Notes: generated by a model not told the origin, from the letters alone. A stretch of DNA of 16,552 nucleotides from JAPLVB01 sp964353635 (GCA_964353635.1 CAYGVS010000023.1:1-16552), one strand, 5' to 3'. Counted from the first letter of the stretch, positions 1-6,681 are shown. Numbers and translations are program-made.

Positions 1-524
1 ACGACGGCTACGGCCTCTGGATAAACTCCAGCGGGAAGATAAACGTGGGCAGCTTCGGCGGAGGCAACTTTGATGGTAATAGCGTTCTCTCCACAAACAC
101 CTGGTATCACGTCGCTGTAATAATAAACGGGGCTTCAAGCGTCCTGTATCTTAACGGACTGGATAACACCCCCACAAGCCATACGATTAACGTAGTAGCC
201 TCCAGCCAGCCGCTTAAAATAGGGGCCTCAAGAAACCTTACGGACACAGCAGATGTGAGATTCTTCAACGGAACAATAGACGAGCTCGCCATCTGGAACC
301 GCTCCCTCTCCAGCCAGGAGATACAGTCTCTCTATTCGAGCGGCCAGCCAATACCCTGCGGGGCATCCTGCCTCCACAAATCCGATTCCAACTGTAACGG
401 CTGCGTCTCAATGCCAGAGCTAAACGCCTTCATAGGCCGCTGGAAGTACAATAACCAGGATGTGAACATAAGGGAGCTGATTGAAGCGATTGGGTTGTAT
501 AATAGAAATAAAGGGTGCCCCTGA
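1..524 (+). CDS. C-terminal part of a secreted LamG / dockerin-like protein (5' end outside window)
   Basis: The reading frame is open from the window edge (first full codon at base 3) to a TGA at 522-524, giving about 173 residues. The first ~105 residues are the second half of a LamG (concanavalin A-like) domain, with the WYHVAVIINGASSVLYLNG core and the closing FNGTIDELAIWNRSLSSQEI strand typical of that fold. A dockerin-like module follows: a 12-position EF-hand loop (D-S-N-C-N-G-C-V-S-M-P-E), then FIGRWK, NNQDVNI and a helix ending in AIGLY. Two cysteines sit inside the calcium loop. LamG domains usually bind sugars or proteins on the cell surface; the partner is unknown. The first 154 bases nearly duplicate the LamG region at the window's right edge in the same frame, so the missing N-terminus may resemble the gene that starts at 14493. 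Confidence 0.85.
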   Translation, partial: DGYGLWINSSGKINVGSFGGGNFDGNSVLSTNTWYHVAVIINGASSVLYLNGLDNTPTSHTINVVASSQPLKIGASRNLTDTADVRFFNGTIDELAIWNRSLSSQEIQSLYSSGQPIPCGASCLHKSDSNCNGCVSMPELNAFIGRWKYNNQDVNIRELIEAIGLYNRNKGCP

Positions 525-534
525 AAAATCTAAC

Positions 535-543
535 CTATAAAAG
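535..543 (+). promoter_or_regulatory. TATA element of cca
   Basis: CTATAAAAG is centred about 26 nt before the cca ATG at 565. This is the archaeal TATA-to-transcription-start distance, so the transcript would begin at or next to the start codon (leaderless). No Shine-Dalgarno motif lies before the ATG, which fits. Confidence 0.6.
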
Positions 544-564
544 CCGGGGAAAGAATTATTTATC

Positions 565-2046
565 ATGACCGAAAAAGCATCAGTCATGAAGATACACCAG
601 GTCCTCAACGATGTCCTGAAGAAGATAACCCCCACTGAGAAGGAGCAGGACGAGACCAAGGTCTTCATCGAGAACGTCATGAAGGTTGTTTCGCAGATAC
701 TCAAGCCCCATAGGCTGGGCTACACGCTTGCCGGGAGCTACATGCGCAATACCTGGCTTACCAACAAGAAGGAGTTCGACATCTTCATCATGTTCCCAGA
801 GTCCTATAAAAGGGAAAAGCTGGAGAAGACCGGCCTGGACATCGGAAAGAAGATAACCAAGAAACTGAAGGGCGAGTTCGTCATCGCATATGCAGAGCAC
901 CCTTATGTGCGCGCAAAGGTCTTCACCAAGCCAGTTGTCGAGAAATCGAAGAGGCTTCTTGGAAGCAGCATTCCTAAGAGCTCATCATACGACATAGACA
1001 TAGTTCCATGCTATGCCGTGAAGTCCGCAGCCAAGATAAAATCCGCCGTGGACAGGACGCCTTTCCATAACCGCTGGCTTTCAGAGAACATGTCCCCAGC
1101 TCTCGCTCCTGAGGTCAGGCTCCTGAAGCAGTTCGCCAAAGGCATTGAGGTTTACGGCTCAGACACTAAGGTCCTGGGGATATCAGGCTACCTTTGCGAG
1201 CTTCTCATAGTGCAATACAAATCCTTCAAGAATTTCCTTGACCACGCCTCAAAGTGGGAGGCCGGCCAGGTGTTCATAGACCTTGAGGATCACCACAAGG
1301 AGGACAAAGAGTCCATTATTAAGGAGTTCAGGAACCAGCCCCTTATTGTTATAGATCCTGTTGACCCGAGGAGGAACGTGGCCTCATCCATGTCCCCGGA
1401 GAACTTCGCGAAGCTGGTGAAATCCTCCAGGGACTTCCTTGAGAAGCCTGGAGAGGGATTCTTCTTACCCAAAAAGGAGACAGTAAGCCCCAACGAACTC
1501 AAGAAAATGATGGATAAAAGGGGAACAAGGCTTATTGCTGTAAGGTTCAAGCGGCCTGATGTGATAGATGACATACTCTGGCCGCAGCTTAGGAGGACTG
1601 CCAGGCGGCTGTCAGACATGCTCAAGGAGAACGAATTCATCACCTATGGAACCTACTCCTGGGCTGACAGCAGTGACTGCATGCTCATGTTCGAGATGGA
1701 AGTATGGTCGCTTCCGAAGATACGCAAGCTCGTTGGGCCTTTCGTGTTCTCTAAGAAGCACTCAGAGGAATTCATTTCCAAATACAGCTCCCAGAGGGTT
1801 TGGGTAGACGGGATATACTGGGTTGCAGAGATCCCAAGGAAGTTCTCGCTGGCCGAGGAAAAGCTCAAGGACAGCCTCAAAGATTCTGAGGCCAACCTTA
1901 AGTCGAAAGGCATAGCCTCTACACCCGCGAAATCCATAGCCCAGAAGTTCGAGCTGCTCAACCCTAATGATATTTTGGGATTCGCCAAGAAGAGCCAGAG
2001 CTTCGCGGAGTTCCTTAAAAACTATTTTAAGAAGAGTATTGTTTAG
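565..2046 (+). CDS. cca: CCA-adding enzyme (archaeal class I tRNA nucleotidyltransferase)
   Basis: This enzyme adds or repairs the 3'-terminal CCA of tRNAs from CTP and ATP without a nucleic acid template. At 493 residues it is somewhat longer than the ~440-450 typical of archaeal CCA enzymes. The nucleotidyltransferase signature is clear: Gly57-Ser58 in AGSYMRNTW, then the carboxylates of EFDIF (Glu70, Asp72) and the distal Asp pair of YDIDIVPCY (Asp143, Asp145). The conserved central block RLLKQFAKGIEVYGSD and GYLCELLIVQY follows, then the C-terminal tRNA-binding region. The extra length lies mostly in a charged, lysine-rich tail after about residue 425. The ATG at 565 is preferred because the TATA element fits it; Met8 at 586 is the alternative. 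The gene starts 40 bp after the LamG gene but has its own promoter. Family assignment is firm. Confidence 0.95.
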   Translation: MTEKASVMKIHQVLNDVLKKITPTEKEQDETKVFIENVMKVVSQILKPHRLGYTLAGSYMRNTWLTNKKEFDIFIMFPESYKREKLEKTGLDIGKKITKKLKGEFVIAYAEHPYVRAKVFTKPVVEKSKRLLGSSIPKSSSYDIDIVPCYAVKSAAKIKSAVDRTPFHNRWLSENMSPALAPEVRLLKQFAKGIEVYGSDTKVLGISGYLCELLIVQYKSFKNFLDHASKWEAGQVFIDLEDHHKEDKESIIKEFRNQPLIVIDPVDPRRNVASSMSPENFAKLVKSSRDFLEKPGEGFFLPKKETVSPNELKKMMDKRGTRLIAVRFKRPDVIDDILWPQLRRTARRLSDMLKENEFITYGTYSWADSSDCMLMFEMEVWSLPKIRKLVGPFVFSKKHSEEFISKYSSQRVWVDGIYWVAEIPRKFSLAEEKLKDSLKDSEANLKSKGIASTPAKSIAQKFELLNPNDILGFAKKSQSFAEFLKNYFKKSIV

Positions 2047-2060
2047 CCGCTTACAAAAGC

Positions 2061-2069
2061 CTTAAAAAT
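2061..2069 (+). promoter_or_regulatory. TATA element of the 85-residue gene
   Basis: CTTAAAAAT is centred about 25 nt before the ATG at 2090, again giving a leaderless arrangement. The start-proximal sequence ATTACTTATCATGAC differs by only one base from the one at the cca start (ATTATTTATCATGAC). Confidence 0.5.
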
Positions 2070-2089
2070 CTTGCGATTTATTACTTATC

Positions 2090-2347
2090 ATGACGGACAT
2101 GCAGGCAAGAAAGGAGCTGGAAGATAATTTTTTTGAAAAAAGGGAGACCTACACTCCCGGCAATTTTGTTCTTTCGATTAAAGGCGAAAACGGGATAGAT
2201 GAGTTTTTTGGCAAGACAGCATCCGAAGCTTACGGAGCCGCTCTTCTCAAATATGACATAGCAACAGGCGATAGGCCGCTTCTGGTTATGGAAATATTCG
2301 GAAATATTCCCCAGGAATCCAAGAATAAGGTGAAATTGGAGGCATAG
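2090..2347 (+). CDS. Hypothetical 85-residue protein
   Basis: I do not recognise this protein. It is a short, acidic, soluble polypeptide (starts MTDMQARKELEDNFFEKRE) with no signal peptide, membrane segment or cysteine. The middle alternates strand-like segments (NFVLSIKGENG, RPLLVMEIFG) with a helix (TASEAYGAALLKYDIATG), so a small alpha/beta fold is plausible. The ATG at 2090 fits a leaderless promoter; Met4 at 2099 is possible. It lies between cca and the operator array of the MNT gene on the same strand, but the next gene has its own promoter. Its base composition is AT-richer than cca. A real gene is likely because of the promoter and clean open frame; function unknown. Confidence 0.6.
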   Translation: MTDMQARKELEDNFFEKRETYTPGNFVLSIKGENGIDEFFGKTASEAYGAALLKYDIATGDRPLLVMEIFGNIPQESKNKVKLEA

Positions 2348-2396
2348 GAGGATACGAGCTTCTTGTTGGTTCTTACTGGATAGACAAATCGAAAGC

Positions 2397-2405
2397 TTTA
2401 TATAG
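2397..2405 (+). promoter_or_regulatory. TATA element of the HTH-MNT gene
   Basis: TTTATATAG is centred about 29 nt upstream of the ATG at 2430 and runs directly into the first half-site of the repeat array at 2401-2470. A protein bound to the array would compete with TBP/TFB and RNA polymerase. Confidence 0.55.
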
Positions 2406-2470
2406 TTCTAAAAATAGAACATATGTTATATGAAAAGAACGAATGTTATAAAAATAGAACGTAAGTTCTA
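2401..2470 (+). repeat. 10-bp-phased operator array of alternating TAGAAC / GTTCTA half-sites
   Basis: Seven consecutive 10-bp blocks alternate in orientation. Half-sites in the sense TAGAAC or AGAAC end at 2420, 2440 and 2460. Half-sites in the sense GTTCTA or GTTATA end at 2410, 2430, 2450 and 2470. This makes three tandem 20-bp imperfect repeats (2411-2430, 2431-2450, 2451-2470), each a 6-4-6 palindrome; the unit at 2455-2470 is perfect (TAGAAC-GTAA-GTTCTA). The offset pairing at 2405-2420 (GTTCTA-AAAA-TAGAAC) is also perfect. The array covers the region from the TATA element to about codon 14 of the HTH-MNT gene, including its start codon. Half-sites one helical turn apart all face the same side of DNA, which suggests cooperative binding by a dimeric repressor, most simply the HTH protein encoded here. 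Confidence 0.75.
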
Positions 2471-3056
2471 TACGGAAACGGTAATGAACAAAATACTGGA
2501 GGTTTTGTATAAATACCCGGATAAGGAATTCAGCCTCAGCGACCTGGCCCAAGCAGCTGGAGTGGCCAAAGGCAACATAGGCAAGGTTCTGAATGATTTC
2601 TATAAAGACGGCATAATCGAAATAGAAAAGCTAAGCAAAATCTGGAGGATAAGGGCGAACAGGAAAAGCCCGATTCTTCGGAGGCTTAAAATAACATATA
2701 ACTTAATCTCGATATATCAGTCATATCTGGGGGACACGAACTTTATTGATTTCCTTAATGAGCATTTCAAGAATCCAAAATCAATCGTTCTTTTTGGAAG
2801 TTTCATAAAGGGAGAGGATATATCGGGTTCTGATATTGACATTGCCATAGAAGCCGACGACTTAAAAGGATACAAGACTGTTCATCTAACCGAGATTGTT
2901 GATAAAAATTTAAGAAAAGAAGTCATGAGATTTGAGGAAGCTATTGGAAGGAAAATCCAAATCCACCTCTTTAACAGGAAAAGCATAGACCTAAACCTGT
3001 TCAACAATATCGCAAATGGTATTGTACTCTCAGGCTTCCTTGAGGTAAGACCATGA
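2430..3056 (+). CDS. Winged-HTH plus MNT-type nucleotidyltransferase (antitoxin-like)
   Basis: The protein has 208 residues and two domains. Residues ~18-75 form a winged helix-turn-helix (EFSLSDLAQAAGVAKGNIGKV, then a wing around IIEIEKLSKIWRI). Residues ~112-205 form a minimal nucleotidyltransferase with the signature Gly123-Ser124-x10-Asp135-x-Asp137 in LFGSFIKGEDISGSDIDIAI. The usual third acidic residue is not obvious; KIQIHLF lies there, so activity is uncertain. MNT proteins next to HEPN proteins act as antitoxins that modify the HEPN partner, and the fused HTH would add autoregulation. The TGA at 3054-3056 overlaps the ATG (3053) of the downstream HEPN-like frame. The start at 2430 fits the TATA element, but Met19 at 2484 would place the whole operator array outside the coding region. 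The gene is much AT-richer than cca (21 of 60 G+C at 2701-2760 against 34 of 60 at 1081-1140), suggesting transfer. Confidence 0.8.
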   Translation: MKRTNVIKIERKFYTETVMNKILEVLYKYPDKEFSLSDLAQAAGVAKGNIGKVLNDFYKDGIIEIEKLSKIWRIRANRKSPILRRLKITYNLISIYQSYLGDTNFIDFLNEHFKNPKSIVLFGSFIKGEDISGSDIDIAIEADDLKGYKTVHLTEIVDKNLRKEVMRFEEAIGRKIQIHLFNRKSIDLNLFNNIANGIVLSGFLEVRP

Positions 3057-3445
3057 GACAAGACATGATAGAAAATATGGTTAAAATAGGAGAGCTGCGA
3101 CCCAGGGAGCCAAGCAAGGAAAAATAAATCCCTCCTAGAATCCATAGAGATTAACGTGAAGGTCACGAAGGGCATACGTACGAGTCCGTGAGGCAGCTCG
3201 GGGATGCGAAGTGGTGGCTGCTGGGATATGAACCCAAATACCATGAAACCAGCATAGATATCCTGAAAGAAATGGACATAATGGAGAAGTTCAGGCTGAA
3301 TTTCCTCACCAGGTTCAAGAAGATAAGGCATGACGCAAACTACAGGGGATTCAGGGTGTCTGCCTCCCAGGCCCGGGAAATCCTGGACTTCTGGGAGAGG
3401 TGTGGGAAGGAGATTCTGCAGATATTATCAAGGGAGGCATTATAG
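3053..3445 (+). pseudogene. HEPN-domain toxin-like gene broken by two frame shifts
   Basis: An ATG at 3053 overlaps the MNT stop codon and reads MRQDMIENMVKIGELRPREPSKEK before a TAA at 3125-3127. The frame starting one base later carries on sensibly over ~3126-3176 (NKSLLESIEINVKVTKG), then the original frame resumes at about 3179 (YESVRQLGDAKWWLLGYEP) and runs to a TAG at 3443-3445. The last part carries TRFKKIRHDANYRGF, whose R-x5-H matches the R-x4-6-H signature of HEPN ribonucleases. The span is 393 bases, exactly 131 codons, so the two shifts cancel. The first break sits at a run of five A, the second in the direct repeat TACGTACG. The segment before YESVRQLGD may also be shortened by deletion. 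It could be a decayed toxin or two sequencing errors. Confidence 0.7.
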
Positions 3446-3448
3446 CCT

Positions 3449-3457
3449 CTTATAAGA
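3449..3457 (+). promoter_or_regulatory. TATA element before the gene at 3478
   Basis: CTTATAAGA is centred 25 nt upstream of the ATG at 3478, just after the HEPN-like stop codon. It supports 3478 rather than the GTG at 3400 as the start of the next gene. Confidence 0.45.
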
Positions 3458-3477
3458 TTTTCTTCCAATACAGGTTC

Positions 3478-4082
3478 ATGGACAACCCGGAACTGGAAGC
3501 CATACTTTCAAGGAATCCCAGGAAGATTATGAACAAGAGGGAATCCTATCTTTTATATGAACTGGGGCTTTTTGGGAACAAGCCGCGTACATGGAAATCA
3601 TATGACGAGATTATCAAGAGTGGCTGGAAGGGGAACGTATCCATACGCGGAAAGAAAACCCTGGACAGGAATGATGTTCCGTACAATATACCTTTGGGTA
3701 TGGTTAAAGAAAAGATAAGAGAGCTTAATCAGAAGGGATTTTATGAAACGGACCTGGCGTTCAATGAAGCCATGCCTGACGACCACCTTCTGATACAGGG
3801 GGAGGTCAGTCTTCTGGACGGATGGCATCCTCATGCGCTTTACTATGGTACTCGATGCTGCGGAAACCCATGAACATCGCCCTTGCAGAAGATTCCCACC
3901 ACGCCTATGGCGTTCAGGTGCTAGATCTTTTGAAGCCAAGAATGACAGAATCAAGTTATTCAGATATAGAGGCTCTGTTTGATCTTTATCCTGAATCTGG
4001 AATAGAGTTCAGCACTTACAGCATCGGCGTCGGTAACATCCCCGGGAGGAACACCGTCATCTGGGAAGTGAGGAATTACTAA
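3478..4082 (+). pseudogene. Unknown ~200-residue protein, frameshifted
   Basis: The frame from the ATG at 3478 encodes MDNPELEAILSRNPRKIMNK, then LYELGLFGNKPRTW and MPDDHLLIQGEVSLLDG, and derails to a TGA at 3871-3873. The -1 frame carries what looks like the rest (SMLRKPMNIALAEDSHHAYG, then FSTYSIGVGNIPGRNTVIWE) to TAA at 4080-4082. The crossing lies between about 3823 and 3858. Both halves have protein-like composition, and neither looks complete alone. A single-base indel therefore probably broke one gene of about 201 codons. I do not recognise the family; there are no membrane segments, signal peptide or known catalytic motif, and the protein is probably cytosolic. Its stop is one base from the stop of the convergent Nramp gene. 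Real inactivation and sequencing error cannot be told apart here. Confidence 0.6.
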
Positions 4083-4083
4083 G

Positions 4084-5334
4084 CTACCCCAAAATCCCCG
4101 GCCAGAATGTCGTGACTACCAGCATGCCCGAGAGCAGGATGAGCACGGCAGTGGAAATCCAGACCACGAAGTTGTAGAACTTCGAGTTCACGTACTTTCC
4201 CATTATCTGCTCATTGTTTATTATCTTCACGATAGCCACGAGTATGATGGGGAGCACAAGGCCGTTTATCACCTGGGAGGCGAGCATGAGCCCTATCAGC
4301 GGTATTCCAGGCATGAGTATCACCGCAACGGATACAGCGACCATAGCCGCTATCACCCCATAGAACTGCCTTGCCTCCCCGAGCTTCTTGTTCACACCTG
4401 ATTCCCAGCCGAAGGCCTCGCATACATAGAAGGCGGTGGAGAGGGGAAGGATGAAGGCGCCGAACAGCGCAGCACCGAAAAGTCCCAGGGCGAAAAGCGT
4501 CTTTGCGAAAGTCCCGGCAAGCGGCTCCAGCGCCAGGGCAGCATCAGAAGCCGAGTTTATGGCGACTCCTGCAGTGAAAAGCGTGGCAGCGCAAGCCACT
4601 ATTATGAAGAATGATATCACATCAGTCATGATGCAGCCCAGAACCACCTCCAGCCTGGAATACTTGTAATCCTGGGCGCGGATGCCTTTCTCCACTATGG
4701 AGGACTGCAGGTAGAACTGCATCCAGGGGGTTATGGTAGTCCCAATCACTCCGATAAGGACAATCAGGTAGGTTGACGTGAAGACGAATGATGGCGTTAC
4801 GGACTGCGCGGCGACCTGCGACCAGTCAGGGTTGGCCATGATACCGGACACTATGTATGATATATAGAATACTATCATGAGGAGCAGAATCCTCTCAAGG
4901 AATCTGTAGTTGGACTTGAGGATGAGCGAGAACACTATCACTGCGCAAAGGGGGACTATTATGTACTTGCTAAGGCCGAATATCTCACCAGCAGCGGCTA
5001 TTCCCGCGAATTCAGAGACTGTTGTAGCGAAGTTCGCAATCAGCAAGCCGATCATGATCATGAAGGTGACCTTTATCCCGAAATTCTCCCTTATAAGGTC
5101 TGAAAGCCCCTTTCCAGTGACAGCTCCCATCCTGGCGCACATCTCCTGCACTATCACAAGCAGAATGGTTATGGGTATGAGAGTCCAAAGGATGGAATAG
5201 CCGAACTGGGCGCCTGCCACAGAATAGGTAGTTATGCCTCCAGCATCATTGTCGACGTTTGCTGTTATCAGCCCGGGGCCGAGCACAGCGAGAAAAAGGA
5301 GAAGCCTGTTCCTGCTCAACCGCGGCCTTCTCAT
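4084..5334 (-). CDS. Nramp (SLC11) family divalent metal transporter, possibly magnesium-type
   Basis: This is a 416-residue integral membrane protein with about 11 hydrophobic helices, the usual size for prokaryotic Nramp. TM1 contains GPGLITANVDNDAGGITTYS: the canonical DPGN metal site reads Asp28-Asn-Asp-Ala, so the coordinating Asn is lost. TM6 reads GTTITPWMQ (198-206) where Mn/Fe Nramps have a sequence like AxxMPH, so the metal-selecting methionine and the His are missing. That methionine is known to discriminate against alkaline-earth ions, and Nramp-related Mg2+ transporters have altered sites. I infer Mg2+ (or broad divalent) uptake, not classic manganese transport. The ATG overlaps the stop of the upstream MgtE_N/CBS gene by 4 nt (ATGA at 5334-5331), so the two are translationally coupled. 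Family membership is firm; substrate is inference. Confidence 0.9.
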   Translation of the reverse strand: MRRPRLSRNRLLLFLAVLGPGLITANVDNDAGGITTYSVAGAQFGYSILWTLIPITILLVIVQEMCARMGAVTGKGLSDLIRENFGIKVTFMIMIGLLIANFATTVSEFAGIAAAGEIFGLSKYIIVPLCAVIVFSLILKSNYRFLERILLLMIVFYISYIVSGIMANPDWSQVAAQSVTPSFVFTSTYLIVLIGVIGTTITPWMQFYLQSSIVEKGIRAQDYKYSRLEVVLGCIMTDVISFFIIVACAATLFTAGVAINSASDAALALEPLAGTFAKTLFALGLFGAALFGAFILPLSTAFYVCEAFGWESGVNKKLGEARQFYGVIAAMVAVSVAVILMPGIPLIGLMLASQVINGLVLPIILVAIVKIINNEQIMGKYVNSKFYNFVVWISTAVLILLSGMLVVTTFWPGILG

Positions 5335-6644
5335 CCAACTCTCCTTTGCTTAAACCCATTCCTTCCGTTGAACCTTCTCGACCTCGGGGCGAAGTATCTC
5401 CTCTTCTTCCATGCCTTAGGCATGACCTCAGAGATGACATCATCCGCCTTGACCACGCCCTTGAGGATATTGCCGCTGTCCACAACGGGAAGCACGAAAA
5501 GGTTGTACTTGGAAAGCGCGTTCGCAGCATCCTGCTTTGATGTGCTGGTCTGCAGCTTGATTATCTTGGTCTTCATCAGGTTCTCTATCCTCTCCTTTGC
5601 AGGAGCCGTTACAAGGCTGCCCAGCGGAAGGAAGCCCACAAGCTTCTTCTCCTTATCTGTCACATATATCCTGTACATCTTCTCTGTTGCCGGCTTGGTC
5701 TTCCTTAGCAACTCAATGGTTTTCTGGGCCGTGTAATCCGACCTGACGGAGACGAATTCTGTGTGCATTATGGAGCCCACTGATTCCTCATGGTAGCCCA
5801 TTATCTCCCTTATCCTCTGGGCTATCCCCTTGTCCATTGTCTTGAATATCTCCTCCTTCATGTGCTCGGGCATCACGCTGATTATGTCAGCAGCGTGGTT
5901 GGGTGGTATGTTCTCTAGAATCTCGAGAATGCTGTTGAGCTTCATGGTCTTCAGGAAAGACTTCTGCATATCAGGCCCTGACTCTATCATGGTCTTGGCA
6001 GCCGTGTCCTTGTCAAGCGCGTTGAAGATGAGCTCCCTCTCCTTATAGGTGAGGTCCTGCATTAGGTCCGCTATGTCTGCAGGATGCAGGTCGGCTATCT
6101 TGCTCCTTTTCAGCCTGATGTGGAGCTTCTGTATCTCCGGGTCCAGAGGCTCCACGAACTCCCATGGGATTATGTGCTCGCTAACCTTGGAGCCAATCAC
6201 ATCCCCCAGCCTCTCTCCCGCCAGGGAGCGGATGAAGCTCTTGGCCCCCACGCAGACAGCGACGATGCAGAACATGTCATCTATCTTGCCGAGAAGGACA
6301 TCGTTCACCCTCACGACCTTCAGCCCGTCCACATCGATTATCTGCTTGTCCACCAGCTTGCTAACCAGGAATTCCTTCTCCTGCTCGAAGGCAGGATTGA
6401 GCTCGCTTTCAGGGGCGTTAAGGTAGATGTCAGCATCTAGCTTGCTGGTCTCAGGGTTGTCCTTTATCTCCTTCACGAACCTCCAGGGGATCTTCTTCCT
6501 GTATCTGTTCTTGGAAGAATAAATAAGGTGGGAAATCTCTGCATATTTCTGCCCGTCAATAAAGACCATGTCAGAAATTGCGCCTATGCTCTTACCTGTG
6601 GAATCATACACAGTCCTTCCCTTCATCTGGCTGAAGTAAACCAT
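5331..6644 (-). CDS. Soluble PRC-PRC-MgtE_N-CBS-CBS protein, likely sensor/regulator of the adjacent transporter
   Basis: The protein has 437 residues and no membrane helix. Residues ~1-75 form a PRC-barrel (KGRTVYDSTGKSIGAISDMV, then KIPWRFV). Residues ~95-170 form a second one (GLKVVRVNDVLLGKIDDM, then IIPWEFV). Residues ~185-285 match the MgtE N-terminal superhelix (LHPADIADLMQDLTYKERE and NHAADIISVMPEHMKEEIF). Residues ~290-405 form a CBS pair (SIMHTEFVSVRSDYTAQKTI; ALSKYNLFVLPVVDSG). A strongly basic tail follows. In MgtE channels the N and CBS domains bind Mg2+ and gate the pore. Here no MgtE membrane domain follows; instead the stop overlaps the start of the Nramp gene. It probably senses Mg2+ (and perhaps nucleotides through CBS) and controls that transporter. 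Domain calls are firm; the regulatory role is inferred from architecture and coupling. Confidence 0.88.
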   Translation of the reverse strand: MVYFSQMKGRTVYDSTGKSIGAISDMVFIDGQKYAEISHLIYSSKNRYRKKIPWRFVKEIKDNPETSKLDADIYLNAPESELNPAFEQEKEFLVSKLVDKQIIDVDGLKVVRVNDVLLGKIDDMFCIVAVCVGAKSFIRSLAGERLGDVIGSKVSEHIIPWEFVEPLDPEIQKLHIRLKRSKIADLHPADIADLMQDLTYKERELIFNALDKDTAAKTMIESGPDMQKSFLKTMKLNSILEILENIPPNHAADIISVMPEHMKEEIFKTMDKGIAQRIREIMGYHEESVGSIMHTEFVSVRSDYTAQKTIELLRKTKPATEKMYRIYVTDKEKKLVGFLPLGSLVTAPAKERIENLMKTKIIKLQTSTSKQDAANALSKYNLFVLPVVDSGNILKGVVKADDVISEVMPKAWKKRRYFAPRSRRFNGRNGFKQRRVG

Positions 6645-6667
6645 ATCTCACCGCTGATGCATAGGAG

Positions 6668-6681
6668 AAATAATATTATTT
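6668..6681 (-). promoter_or_regulatory. Perfect 14-bp palindrome over the probable promoter of the MgtE_N/CBS gene
   Basis: AAATAATATTATTT is a perfect palindrome lying 24-37 nt upstream of the ATG at 6644 on the minus strand, where the TATA element of a leaderless gene should be. It may be both the TATA box and an operator. No Shine-Dalgarno motif is evident before the start codon. Confidence 0.45.

Noticed and set aside
3400..3477. GTG at 3400 as start of the unknown gene
   Set aside because: It would overlap the conserved end of the HEPN-like frame, whereas the ATG at 3478 has a TATA element 25 nt upstream.
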